From Spirosoma endophyticum (GTDB lineage: Bacteria; Bacteroidota; Bacteroidia; Cytophagales; Spirosomataceae), in the NCBI RefSeq assembly GCF_900112365.1, contig NZ_FOLQ01000001.1, forward strand, positions 124,001 to 188,000: a stretch of DNA of 64,000 bases. Reading direction: 5' to 3'. Every line of letters starts with the position of its first letter. Position 1 is the first letter of the stretch. The position numbers and the translations under genes are program-made. Shown piece by piece: positions 8,964 through 17,586 of this stretch. Under the pieces are notes generated by a model that saw nothing but the letters and a program-made list of their open reading frames with translations, was not told where the DNA came from and did no database searches.

Positions 8964-8985
8964 AAAACGCTAGTATCAGCGTTTT
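8964..8985 (+). terminator. Candidate terminator hairpin after the NCS2 permease
   Basis: An 8-bp perfect stem (AAAACGCT / AGCGTTTT) with a 6-base loop ends in four Ts, 7 bp after the permease stop. It is short but has the A-stem-T layout of an intrinsic terminator and would separate the pyrimidine operon from xdhA. Confidence 0.5.
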
Positions 8986-8999
8986 AAGAAAATATATTA

Positions 9000-9069
9000 T
9001 TGAACACAGAGGCACAGAGAACAAAATATTGGATCTAATACACTGTGTTCTCTGTGCCTCTGTGTTCAA
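9000..9069. repeat. Intergenic inverted repeat, ACACAGAG family, copy 1
   Basis: Arms 9000-9023 and 9046-9069 are a perfect 24-bp inverted repeat around a 22-base loop. The core (ACACAGAGGCACAGAGAACA) recurs almost unchanged at 31302-31379. The right arm contains an in-frame GTG (9045) that extends xdhA falsely upstream. The element is not followed by a T-run. Confidence 0.9.
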
Positions 9070-9092
9070 ATCAGTTTTTCGCGTATTTAGCC

Positions 9093-10517
9093 TTGATAAA
9101 ATTCATCTTAAATAATAAAGAAGTCAGTACGGCGATGCCAAACGGTACGCCAGTGCTCGATTTTATTCGCTATAATCAATACCTGACGGGCACAAAAATT
9201 GGCTGTCGCGAGGGCGATTGCGGGGCTTGCACCGTCATTGTGGGTGAGTTGAACAACGGCGAATTGCGTTACCGAACCGCTACGTCCTGCCTGATGCCGC
9301 TGGGTAATGCACACGGCAAACATATCGTGACGATTGAAGGACTTAATATGGCCGAGTTGAATCCAATTCAGCAGGCCATGTCCGACGAATCGGCGACACA
9401 ATGCGGGTTTTGCACACCGGGTTTTGTGGTATCGATGGCGGCATTTTGCCTGAGTAAAAAAGAACCGACTTCAGAGAATGCCATTGCCGCTATTGATGGA
9501 AACATCTGCCGATGTACAGGCTATAAATCCATTGAGCGGGCGGCTGCTCGGGTGGCTGATTTGCTGGTGCAACGTCAGGACGAAGATCCGGCAAAATTTG
9601 CGGTGAAGAAGGCCATGCTGCCTTCGTACTTTTTCAACATGAAGGAGCGGTTGCAAACACTGTCGTTAAACCTGAATGGTGAACTGACAAACGAAAATGC
9701 AGCCGCTCAGCGGGTGGGTGGCGGAACGGATTTGTACGTCCAGAAACACGACGAAATCAAGGAGGCATCCATCCGTTTTCTATTTGATCAACCCGGATTG
9801 AAAGGCATTCAACAGGCAGGAAATCAATGCCTGATTGGCCCGTCAGCGACGGTGACCGATCTGATCGAGTCGCCCGTGATACAGGAATACTTCCCTGATT
9901 TTAAGGCCTACACCAAACTGATCTCGTCGACGCCCATCCGTAATATGGCGACCATCGGCGGCAACTTCATCAATGCGTCACCCATCGGCGATTTTACGAT
10001 CTTCTTTCTGGCGCTGGATGCTACGTTGACATTCAGCGATGGCACCACGTCGCGGGAGCTACCGCTACGTGATCTGTACAAAAGCTACAAAACACTCGAT
10101 AAACAACCCGAAGAAAATCTGGAGCAAATTCGCTTTGATCTGCCCGATTCAAACACAAGGTTCAACTACGAAAAGGTCAGCAAACGAACGCACCTCGACA
10201 TTGCCAGCGTCAACTCCGCCATTCGCATTACGGCCGAAAACGACGTACTGATCAACGTTAAATTATCCGCCGGAGGTGTCGCAGCTACTCCGAAACAGTT
10301 AACAAAAACGGCTGAATTTCTAACCGGGAAACTGTTGACCGAAGAACTGATTCTCGACGCCATCGTCATCGCTCAAACCGAAATCGCGCCCATCAGCGAC
10401 GCCCGCGGAACCGAAGCCTACAAGCGGTTACTGCTCAGTCAGTTGATCAAAGCGCATTTTATAAAGCTATTCCCGGCAATGAAGGTAGAACGGTTGATCC
10501 CTGCGACGGCGAAATAG
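9093..10517 (+). CDS. xdhA: Xanthine dehydrogenase small subunit (2Fe-2S and FAD domains)
   Basis: The N-terminal ferredoxin domain has cysteines C38, C43, C46 and C66; the second 2Fe-2S domain has C104, C107, C139 and C141. The FAD-binding domain follows from about residue 185. The subunit carries electrons from the molybdenum centre in XdhB to NAD. I place the start at TTG 9093, because it gives the family's MIKFILNNKE N-terminus; the longer reading from GTG 9045 would begin inside an inverted repeat. Its usual partner xdhB is not next to it but 3.6 kb away, across an inverted tkt-tal pair. Confidence 0.92.
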   Translation: MIKFILNNKEVSTAMPNGTPVLDFIRYNQYLTGTKIGCREGDCGACTVIVGELNNGELRYRTATSCLMPLGNAHGKHIVTIEGLNMAELNPIQQAMSDESATQCGFCTPGFVVSMAAFCLSKKEPTSENAIAAIDGNICRCTGYKSIERAAARVADLLVQRQDEDPAKFAVKKAMLPSYFFNMKERLQTLSLNLNGELTNENAAAQRVGGGTDLYVQKHDEIKEASIRFLFDQPGLKGIQQAGNQCLIGPSATVTDLIESPVIQEYFPDFKAYTKLISSTPIRNMATIGGNFINASPIGDFTIFFLALDATLTFSDGTTSRELPLRDLYKSYKTLDKQPEENLEQIRFDLPDSNTRFNYEKVSKRTHLDIASVNSAIRITAENDVLINVKLSAGGVAATPKQLTKTAEFLTGKLLTEELILDAIVIAQTEIAPISDARGTEAYKRLLLSQLIKAHFIKLFPAMKVERLIPATAK

Positions 10518-10536
10518 TTAAGACTGACATTACGTG

Positions 10537-10580
10537 AAAAAAGCCGTTACACAGCGATTGTCTGTAGTAACGGCTTTTTT
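10537..10580. terminator. Bidirectional intrinsic terminator between xdhA and tal
   Basis: Perfect 14-bp arms (10537-10550 and 10567-10580) start with six As and end with six Ts, with a GCCGTTAC stem. The layout suits both xdhA from the left and tal from the right, which converge here. Confidence 0.92.
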
Positions 10581-10625
10581 ATTAAGTGCCGACCGTACCG
10601 ATCGGCAATACACCCATAAACGCTA

Positions 10626-11732
10626 TCAGGCAGCCGCCAGGGACTTTTCTTTCTGCGTGTTGATGGCATCCAGCAGTTTGTCGTACGGCTTATTAAATTT
10701 TTCAATGCCCTCATCTTCAAGTTGCTGGCTGATAGCCTTGAGCGAAATACCTGCCTGCTCTACGCGTTCCAACGTCTCCGTGGCTTTATCCAAATCGTCT
10801 TCTAAGCGGGATGCCGCGTTGCCATGATCGCGGAAGGCTTCGAGCGTTTCCATCGGGATCGTGTCCACCGTTTTTGGTCCAATCAGCGCTTCTACGTACT
10901 TGACATCCGAAAACGCTGGATTTTTGCTGCTCGTGCTGGCCCACAGAAGTCGCTGGGGCTTTGCACCTTTGGCTTCCAGTTGCTTGAATCGGTCGCTGCT
11001 GAATTCGCGCTTATAGATTTCGTAAGCTTTCTTGGCCAGCGCAATCGCTACTTCGCCTTTCAGATCGCCCAATCCTTTTTCGTCCAGCATCGGGTCAAGC
11101 AGTACGTCGATTCGGCTCAGGAAAAAACTGGCCACGGACGCAATCTGCTCAATAGGCTGTCCGGCTTTCGCCCGTTCTTCCAGACCCGAAATATAAGCGT
11201 TGACAACGGCTTCGTAGCGTTCCAGGCCAAACAGCAACGTAACGTTGATGTTAATGCCATCGCTGATACTCTGCTGAATAGCGGGAAGGCACGGCGCCGT
11301 ACCGGGAATCTTGATCATGACGTTGTTTCGATCCACCGCTTTCCACAAAGTGCGGGCCTGCTGGAGCGTACCATCCGTATTCAGAGCCAGATGTGGAGAT
11401 ACCTCCAAACTTACGTACCCATCGGCGCCCTGAATCTCTTCTCCATAAACTGGCTTAAACAGATCAGCGGCCCGCTGGATATCAGCAATAGCTACACCAT
11501 AGAATATGTCTTCGTTGCTTTTTCCTTCCTGCGCGAGCTTTTTGATATCCTCGTCGTAGTCGGAACCGCTGCTGATGGCCTTCTCGAAAATAGCCGGATT
11601 GGAGGTAAGCCCGCGAACACCGTCTTCGTCAATGAGTTTTTGCAACTCACCCGTGTCCATAATTTTCCGGTCAATAAAGTCCAGCCAGATGCTCTGGTCA
11701 AAATCGTGAATCTTTTTTACGTTATTTTCCAT
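10626..11732 (-). CDS. tal: Transaldolase
   Basis: This 368-residue enzyme transfers a dihydroxyacetone unit between sugar phosphates in the non-oxidative pentose phosphate pathway. The Schiff-base lysine is K141 in NNVMIKIPGT, and the N-terminal DGVRGLTSNPAIF segment is typical of the longer transaldolase class found in actinobacteria and Bacteroidota. I chose the ATG at 11732, because the upstream extension (to 11780) is low-complexity and does not match the family. It lies 56 bp downstream of tkt on the same strand and is probably co-transcribed. Its place inside a nucleoside-catabolism island would suit ribose disposal, which is inference. Confidence 0.93.
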   Translation of the reverse strand: MENNVKKIHDFDQSIWLDFIDRKIMDTGELQKLIDEDGVRGLTSNPAIFEKAISSGSDYDEDIKKLAQEGKSNEDIFYGVAIADIQRAADLFKPVYGEEIQGADGYVSLEVSPHLALNTDGTLQQARTLWKAVDRNNVMIKIPGTAPCLPAIQQSISDGININVTLLFGLERYEAVVNAYISGLEERAKAGQPIEQIASVASFFLSRIDVLLDPMLDEKGLGDLKGEVAIALAKKAYEIYKREFSSDRFKQLEAKGAKPQRLLWASTSSKNPAFSDVKYVEALIGPKTVDTIPMETLEAFRDHGNAASRLEDDLDKATETLERVEQAGISLKAISQQLEDEGIEKFNKPYDKLLDAINTQKEKSLAAA

Positions 11733-11788
11733 GACTAAGTAATTTATATTCTTGGATTTTAAGTCGTGTTTTATTGCCACAACTGCTT

Positions 11789-13840
11789 TTAGGACAGCAC
11801 TTCCTTTTTCTCGATGCCCGGTGCTTCACCTTTCAGGACGGCTTTTGCCTGTTTCACCACGTTATCGACTGTAAAGCCAAAATACGCCATCACCTCTTCG
11901 CCGGGACCCGATAGTCCGAACCGGTTCATACTTATTGTAGATCCCTCATCCGTTACGTACTTATGCCAGCCAATGGGTGACCCCGCTTCAACGGCCAGCC
12001 GCTTCCGAACTGACGGCGGTAACACCTCGTGATGGTAGGCCTGATCCTGCTGTTCGAATAACTCCCACGACGGCATACTAACGACCCGCGCCTGAATGCC
12101 CTGTTTTTTCAGTTCTTCCTGTGCTTTCAATACCAGCGATACCTCCGAACCGGTTCCGATCAGAATGAGCTCGGGCGTGCCGTCGGCTTCGCTGAGGATG
12201 TAAGCCCCTTTTTCGACGCCCCGCGCTGAGCCGTATTTTTCCTGATCGAAAACGGGCAGTTTCTGGCGGCCCAGAATCAGGACGACCGGGGTTTTGGGCT
12301 GCGTCATCGCTACGCGCCAGGATTCTACCGTCTCATTGGCATCGCCCGGCCGGATCACGATAATATTCGGGATGGTACGTAGTGAAACGACCTGCTCAAC
12401 GGGCTGATGAGTGGGGCCATCTTCGCCCAGACCGATGCTGTCGTGCGTGAACACGAAGGTTCCTTTTGATTCAGCCAGAGCGGTCAACCGAATGGCACCC
12501 CGCATGTAGTCCGAGAAATTTAGGAACGTACCGCCGTAGGGATGCACCCCACCATGCTGGGCCATGCCATTGATCGCTGCGCCCATCGCGTGTTCACGGA
12601 CACCGAACCAGATGTTCGAATTTTCGTAATGACCCGGCTGGAAACTCACATCACCTTTGGTCGGCATCTCGTTCGATGACGCCAGATCCGCCGATCCGCC
12701 AAACAAAAAGGGGACGGATTTTTTCAGGGCTTCGAGGGCTTTGCCCGATGCCTGCCGGGTTGCCATATCTTTATCCGCGGGGGTAAACTTCGGCAGATCG
12801 GCATCCCAATTTTCAGGCAGTTTTCCGCCAAATGACAGCAGAAACTGCTCGGCTTCATCTGGGAACTGACGTTTGTATTCGTCAAATTTCGTTTGCCATT
12901 CGGCCTGGAGCTTGGCCCCCCGCTTACCCGGCTCATGCAGAAAATCGCGCACTTCGTCGGGTACGACAAACGATTTATCGGGATCGAAGCCTAAGAACGC
13001 TTTGGTTTTCCGTACGTTCTCTTCACCCAGCGCACTCCCGTGTACTTTGCTCGTGCCCTCCTGCGGGCTGCCATAGCCGATAATCGTCCGAACCGAAATA
13101 ATGGAAGGTCGTTCGGTTTCAAGTTGAGCCGCCCGGATCGCGCCTTCGATGGCATCTAAATCGTTGCCATCCGCTACGTGCTGGGTGTGCCAGCCATAGG
13201 CATCGAAGCGTTCCATCCGGTCTTCGGTGAACGCCAGATCGGTCGGGCCGTCGAGCGAGATCAGGTTATCGTCGTAGAGATAAATGAGCTTGCCCAGTTT
13301 TAAATGCCCGGCCAGCGAAGCCGCTTCCGACGCGATCCCTTCCATCAGATCGCCATCACTGACGAGGACGTAGGTGTAATGATCGACGGGAGTATGCCCT
13401 TCCTTGTTATACGTAGCGGCCAGATGCGCTTCGGCCATTCCCATGCCCACGCCATTGGCAAAACCCTGACCAAGCGGTCCGGTGGTCACTTCTACACCCG
13501 CGGTCAGGTTCGATTCTGGGTGACCGGGCGTTTTGGAATGCAACTGTCGGAACTGTTTCAGGTCATCGAGCGAAAGATCATAACCATAGAGATGCAACAG
13601 GCTATACAACAACGCTGACCCGTGGCCGGCCGACAAAACAAACCGATCCCGGTCGGGCCAGTGCGGGTCTTTGGGATTAAAGCGTAAAAAACGCGACCAG
13701 AGCACGTAAGCCATCGGTGCTGCGCCCAGGGGCAGACCAGGGTGACCTGAGTTGGCTTTTTGAACGGCATCAACGGCCAGGAGCCGGATGGTATTAATAC
13801 TGAGTTGATCGAGGTCAAGTTCGAGTTTCTTGTCTGTCAT
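11789..13840 (-). CDS. tkt: Transketolase
   Basis: This 683-residue thiamine-diphosphate enzyme moves two-carbon units between ketoses and aldoses. Visible hallmarks are the N-terminal [18 protein letters not shown], the TPP/Mg motif GDGDLMEG-like [14 protein letters not shown], the [17 protein letters not shown] stretch of the pyrimidine domain, and a complete C-terminal domain ending EKKEVLS. Length is normal. It is the first gene of a tkt-tal pair transcribed against the flanking xanthine dehydrogenase genes. Its promoter must lie in the 299-bp gap shared with xdhB. Confidence 0.95.
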   Translation of the reverse strand: MTDKKLELDLDQLSINTIRLLAVDAVQKANSGHPGLPLGAAPMAYVLWSRFLRFNPKDPHWPDRDRFVLSAGHGSALLYSLLHLYGYDLSLDDLKQFRQLHSKTPGHPESNLTAGVEVTTGPLGQGFANGVGMGMAEAHLAATYNKEGHTPVDHYTYVLVSDGDLMEGIASEAASLAGHLKLGKLIYLYDDNLISLDGPTDLAFTEDRMERFDAYGWHTQHVADGNDLDAIEGAIRAAQLETERPSIISVRTIIGYGSPQEGTSKVHGSALGEENVRKTKAFLGFDPDKSFVVPDEVRDFLHEPGKRGAKLQAEWQTKFDEYKRQFPDEAEQFLLSFGGKLPENWDADLPKFTPADKDMATRQASGKALEALKKSVPFLFGGSADLASSNEMPTKGDVSFQPGHYENSNIWFGVREHAMGAAINGMAQHGGVHPYGGTFLNFSDYMRGAIRLTALAESKGTFVFTHDSIGLGEDGPTHQPVEQVVSLRTIPNIIVIRPGDANETVESWRVAMTQPKTPVVLILGRQKLPVFDQEKYGSARGVEKGAYILSEADGTPELILIGTGSEVSLVLKAQEELKKQGIQARVVSMPSWELFEQQDQAYHHEVLPPSVRKRLAVEAGSPIGWHKYVTDEGSTISMNRFGLSGPGEEVMAYFGFTVDNVVKQAKAVLKGEAPGIEKKEVLS

Positions 13841-14005
13841 GACCAGATAGATTGGAGGTTTGAAGAAATACTAGCTACTAAGGACATGCCAATAGCACAT
13901 CAGCAACGTCTATTCAATAAGTAACTCCCTACAGCCGGATTGGATTTAAAAAAATATAGAAAATTGACAGAAAGGGGGTTGATGGAGAGATATAGTCTGA
14001 ATGGT

Positions 14006-14017
14006 CTAAACGTTTAG
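14006..14017. promoter_or_regulatory. Candidate operator, perfect palindrome CTAAACGTTTAG
   Basis: A loopless 12-bp palindrome sits roughly in the middle of the divergent tkt/xdhB gap, about 78 bp upstream of the xdhB promoter element. AAACGTTT cores are common in LacI-type operators, but no LacI-family gene is in the window, so the binding protein is unknown. Confidence 0.35.
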
Positions 14018-14094
14018 CGTTTCCATATACTTGCTACGTATTGCGTTTCGGCTATCCCATACGTAACTCGATTAGGAATTTACGTTGATTCCTG

Positions 14095-14102
14095 TAATTT
14101 TG
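14095..14102 (+). promoter_or_regulatory. TAnnTTTG promoter element for xdhB
   Basis: TAATTTTG matches the Bacteroidota -7 consensus exactly and leaves a leader of about 30 bases before the xdhB ATG. A TTG at the usual -33 spacing is not evident. Confidence 0.55.
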
Positions 14103-14139
14103 ATAAACAGGGGATCGTAATAAAAGCGGTAGGAAGCCA

Positions 14140-16446
14140 ATGAAGAACATAGATTCCAGCACGCACGTACGGGGCGAGTCGATTTATCTGGACGATATTC
14201 CGCTGATTCGTGGTACGTTGTTCGGGGTGGCATTCGGTTCGCCGGTTGCACACGGTATCATCAGAAGCCTGGACCTCACGGAAGCCGAAACCATGCCCGG
14301 TGTCGTGCGGATTCTGACGTACAAGGACGTAACAGGCGAAAACCAGATCGGCGGTATTGTGCCCGACGAACCCCTGCTGGCTGAACACCACGTCCATTAT
14401 TGCGGTATGCCGATTGCGTTTGTGCTGGCGGAAACTGACAACGAAGCCCGGGCGGCTGTTAAAAAAATAACGGTCACTATTGAGCCTTTACCCGTCATTA
14501 CAGACCCGCGCGACGCGCAGGCAAAAGGCGAGTTGATCGTACGGCCAAGAACGTTCCGGCTCGGTGAAACCGCTGCGGCCTGGGAGCAGTGCACTTATAT
14601 TTTTGAGGGTGTTGCCGACACGAATGGGCAAGAACATTTATACATCGAGACGCAGGGGGCCTACGCCATTCCGCAGGAAAACAACGGTATCAAGCTGTAT
14701 TCGTCCACCCAGGGCCCAACGGCGGTACAGCGTGCCGTTACTAAATCGTCAGGCTTGCCGATGCACCAGATCGACGTGGACGTAACACGGCTGGGCGGTG
14801 GATTTGGTGGCAAAGAGGATCAGGCTAATATGTGGGCGGCTTTGTGTGCGCTGGCCACGCATATCCTGAAAAAGCCCGTCAAATATTCGCTGCACCGCCT
14901 GGAAGACATGGCCATGACCGGCAAGCGTCACCCGTATTCCTCCGACTTCAAAATCGGGCTGGATAACGATCTGAAAATCATTGCATACGAGGTAACGTTT
15001 TATCAGAATGCCGGTGCCGCTGCCGATCTATCGCCGGCCGTAATGGAACGAACCTTGTTTCACTGCACCAACAGCTATTTCATTCCGAACGTCACGGCAA
15101 CGGCCTTCTGCTGCCGAACGAATTTGCCGCCCAATACGGCCTTTCGGGGATTTGGCGGGCCACAGGGCATGTTTGTGATCGAAGCCGCCATTGCCAAAGC
15201 GGCCGAATCGCTCGGGGTCGATGCGGCTGTCATTCAGGCGAAAAACCTGAACAAAACCGGTGACGAATTTCCCTACGGACAAAAGGCTGAAAGCGAAGCC
15301 CACGCCTGCTGGACCAAAGCAGAAGAGCTATATGATATTGAGACCATCCGCCATAACGTAGCATCGTTCAATGCCGCGAATGTTCTTTATAAAAAAGGCA
15401 TAGCGCTCATGCCGGTCTGTTTCGGCATCTCGTTTACGAATACCCGGATGAACCAGGCTAGGGCACTGGTGCACGTCTACACCGATGGCAGCGTAGGCGT
15501 TAGCACGGGGGCGGTCGAGATGGGGCAGGGGGTGAACACCAAGATGTTACAGGTAGCGGCTCAGACGTTTTCGATTCAGCCAGAACGGGTAAAACTCCAG
15601 TCAACCAGTACGTATCGAATTGCCAATACGTCGCCCTCGGCCGCCAGCGCCACCGCCGACCTGAACGGGCGGGCCGTCCAGATTGCCTGCACTGATATTG
15701 TTAATCGATTGAAAGCGGTTGCCGCTGATGTCTTGCAGGTTCGCGTTGACGAAATCAGCCTGCAGGATGAGTACATTTATTTGGGGGACAAAAAGACGGA
15801 CTGGTACTGGCAGCGACTCGTGATGGAAGCCTACGCCAAACGGGTAAGTCTGTCGGAACACGCGCACTATTCGACGCCGGATATTCATTACGATGCCACC
15901 AAAGAAAAAGGGCATCCGTTCGCGTATCACGTCTACGGCACCGCCCTTGTCGACGTGACGGTTGATTGCCTGCGGGGCACGTATGAGATGGAAGCCGTTA
16001 AAGTGGTGCACGATTTTGGGGCCAGCATGAACCCGATGATTGACCGGGGGCAGATTGAAGGCGGCATCGTGCAGGGCATTGGCTGGATGACGATGGAAGA
16101 AGTTGTTTTTGATAAATCGGGCCGTCTGAGGTCCAATGCGTTATCGACCTACAAAGTGCCGGATATTTACTCAGTTCCCAAAGAAATCGCGATTAATTTT
16201 CTGGAAACCCAGCAGGATAACCTGGCTATTTTTCGTTCAAAAGCCGTGGGTGAACCCCCGCTGATGTACGGCATTGGCGCTTATTTCGCGTTACGTAATG
16301 CCATTCTCGCCTTTAACCCGACGACTACTATCCCTTTTGATGCCCCCATGACGCCCGAAAAAGTCTTGCTGGCTTTATACGACGTCAATCCTGCCCTGAT
16401 ACTTGCCAATGATCAAACCGTTAAAGGCCTGGAAGTTACTGGCTGA
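14140..16446 (+). CDS. xdhB: Xanthine dehydrogenase large (molybdopterin) subunit
   Basis: This 768-residue subunit binds molybdopterin and oxidises hypoxanthine and xanthine to urate. Family landmarks include GGGFGGKE near residues 218-226, the substrate-binding arginine in FRGFGGPQGM (R336), GQGVNTKMLQVA, and the catalytic glutamate in AVGEPPLMYG (E705). The layout matches two-subunit bacterial XdhAB, where xdhA encodes the FeS-FAD part. Here xdhA is upstream of the inverted tkt-tal pair, so xdhB has its own promoter. xdhC overlaps the 3' end. No molybdenum-cofactor synthesis genes are in the window. Confidence 0.95.
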   Translation: MKNIDSSTHVRGESIYLDDIPLIRGTLFGVAFGSPVAHGIIRSLDLTEAETMPGVVRILTYKDVTGENQIGGIVPDEPLLAEHHVHYCGMPIAFVLAETDNEARAAVKKITVTIEPLPVITDPRDAQAKGELIVRPRTFRLGETAAAWEQCTYIFEGVADTNGQEHLYIETQGAYAIPQENNGIKLYSSTQGPTAVQRAVTKSSGLPMHQIDVDVTRLGGGFGGKEDQANMWAALCALATHILKKPVKYSLHRLEDMAMTGKRHPYSSDFKIGLDNDLKIIAYEVTFYQNAGAAADLSPAVMERTLFHCTNSYFIPNVTATAFCCRTNLPPNTAFRGFGGPQGMFVIEAAIAKAAESLGVDAAVIQAKNLNKTGDEFPYGQKAESEAHACWTKAEELYDIETIRHNVASFNAANVLYKKGIALMPVCFGISFTNTRMNQARALVHVYTDGSVGVSTGAVEMGQGVNTKMLQVAAQTFSIQPERVKLQSTSTYRIANTSPSAASATADLNGRAVQIACTDIVNRLKAVAADVLQVRVDEISLQDEYIYLGDKKTDWYWQRLVMEAYAKRVSLSEHAHYSTPDIHYDATKEKGHPFAYHVYGTALVDVTVDCLRGTYEMEAVKVVHDFGASMNPMIDRGQIEGGIVQGIGWMTMEEVVFDKSGRLRSNALSTYKVPDIYSVPKEIAINFLETQQDNLAIFRSKAVGEPPLMYGIGAYFALRNAILAFNPTTTIPFDAPMTPEKVLLALYDVNPALILANDQTVKGLEVTG

Positions 16447-17377
16447 CAGTCTTCGGCAGAACCTGCCGGTTATGTTGCTCTACGTCCTGGAAAGTCATGG
16501 CAGCAGTCCGGGCAGACAGGGTTTTCTGATGGCTATCAATGCATCCGGTGATATGGAGGGTTCCATTGGCGGTGGCATCATGGAGCACAAATTTGTCGAG
16601 ATGGCGAAAGAAAAGCTCCAGCGAAGTGCCGCCGAACTGTCCATCCGAACCCAGTACCACGACAAAAGTGCGGCCCATAACCAGAGCGGTATGATCTGCT
16701 CGGGCGACCAAACGATCCTGATCTACCGGATTCAACCGAGCGATACGTCGGCGATTCAGGCGATAATCCGTTGTCTGGAACAGCACAAAAACGGCACACT
16801 CGAACTGTCGCCTGCCGGAATCAATTTCATTGCCGATCAACGGCCCGAAGTCGATTTTCAATTCAGGATGCAGTCGGAGCAGGCATGGGTCTATCAGGAG
16901 AAAATCGGGTACAAAAACCAGTTATTTATTATCGGCGGAGGGCATTGCGCGTTGGCGCTCTCCGAACAGATGAGCCGAATGGATTTCTATATCCGCGTGT
17001 TCGACGACCGGCCAGACCTCTACACAATGAGTCTGAACAACGTAGCACACGAGAAAATCGTGGTTACCAGCTACAACGAACTGGCTGATTTGATTCCGCC
17101 GGGCACCAGTCACTACGTCGTGGTTATGACATTTGGTTATCGAACGGACGATCTGGCGATCAGGCCGTTACTAAATAAAAAGTTTGCCTATCTCGGCGTG
17201 TTGGGCAGCAGGACTAAAATAGACAAGTTATTCGCCGAATACCGCGCCGAAGGCATACCTGACGAGACACTCCGTCAATTACACGCACCCATTGGGTTGG
17301 CCATCAACAGCCAGACACCCGAAGAAATTGCGGTCAGCATCGCTGCGGAGATTATTCAGGTGAAAAACGCGGGCTAA
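16409..17377 (+). CDS. xdhC: XdhC, molybdenum-cofactor insertion/sulfuration factor for xanthine dehydrogenase
   Basis: This 322-residue protein has the two-part XdhC/CoxI layout. The N-terminal region contains LESHGSSPGRQGFLM and GGGIMEHKFVEMA, with a cysteine in GMICSGDQTILIY. The C-terminal Rossmann-like domain starts at LFIIGGGHCALALSEQMS and includes YLGVLGSRTKI. XdhC proteins bind molybdopterin and deliver the sulfurated cofactor to XdhB. The ATG at 16409 overlaps the xdhB stop by 38 bp, which implies translational coupling; an in-frame TTG 6 bp upstream is a less likely start. Confidence 0.92.
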   Translation: MIKPLKAWKLLADSLRQNLPVMLLYVLESHGSSPGRQGFLMAINASGDMEGSIGGGIMEHKFVEMAKEKLQRSAAELSIRTQYHDKSAAHNQSGMICSGDQTILIYRIQPSDTSAIQAIIRCLEQHKNGTLELSPAGINFIADQRPEVDFQFRMQSEQAWVYQEKIGYKNQLFIIGGGHCALALSEQMSRMDFYIRVFDDRPDLYTMSLNNVAHEKIVVTSYNELADLIPPGTSHYVVVMTFGYRTDDLAIRPLLNKKFAYLGVLGSRTKIDKLFAEYRAEGIPDETLRQLHAPIGLAINSQTPEEIAVSIAAEIIQVKNAG

Positions 17378-17586
17378 ATTAGGGTGCGCGGACGAAAATA
17401 AAGACATTGTCTTTTACAAAATGAATGGGTTTTTATTGAGTCTTTTCGACCGACAAAGTCTGGCCACAGGCGGTATGTGAATGGATGCCTGGAAATTTTG
17501 CAAGTTTAATCAGGTGGATTTGCGCTTATTCGTAAACGATTGTTGTCTTAAAGACTGAATGCCTGCTCCTGTTTTGAATCCTACAA

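Larger units (their letters stand above)
13841..14139. other. Divergent regulatory gap between tkt and xdhB
   Basis: This 299-bp AT-rich gap carries the start regions of two divergent operons. It holds a perfect 12-bp palindrome (14006-14017) and a TAnnTTTG element for xdhB (14095-14102). I see no coding frame of note and no recognisable riboswitch or small RNA. Confidence 0.6.

Noticed and set aside
10824-11738. A 304-codon open frame on the plus strand across transaldolase.
   Set aside because: It is a shadow of the tal gene on the opposite strand, where family motifs are clear; its own translation shows no recognisable domain.
13841-14139. A riboswitch (molybdenum cofactor or purine type) ahead of xdhB.
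   Set aside because: No conserved riboswitch core could be recognised by eye; a covariance-model search would be decisive.
17491-17530. GGAAATTTTGCAAGTTT with a second TTTGCGCTTA nearby, resembling the AraC operator unit at 45997-46038.
   Set aside because: It lies between two genes that end there (xdhC and the epoxide hydrolase), the second unit is degenerate and off register (22 bp), and there is no gene start for it to control.
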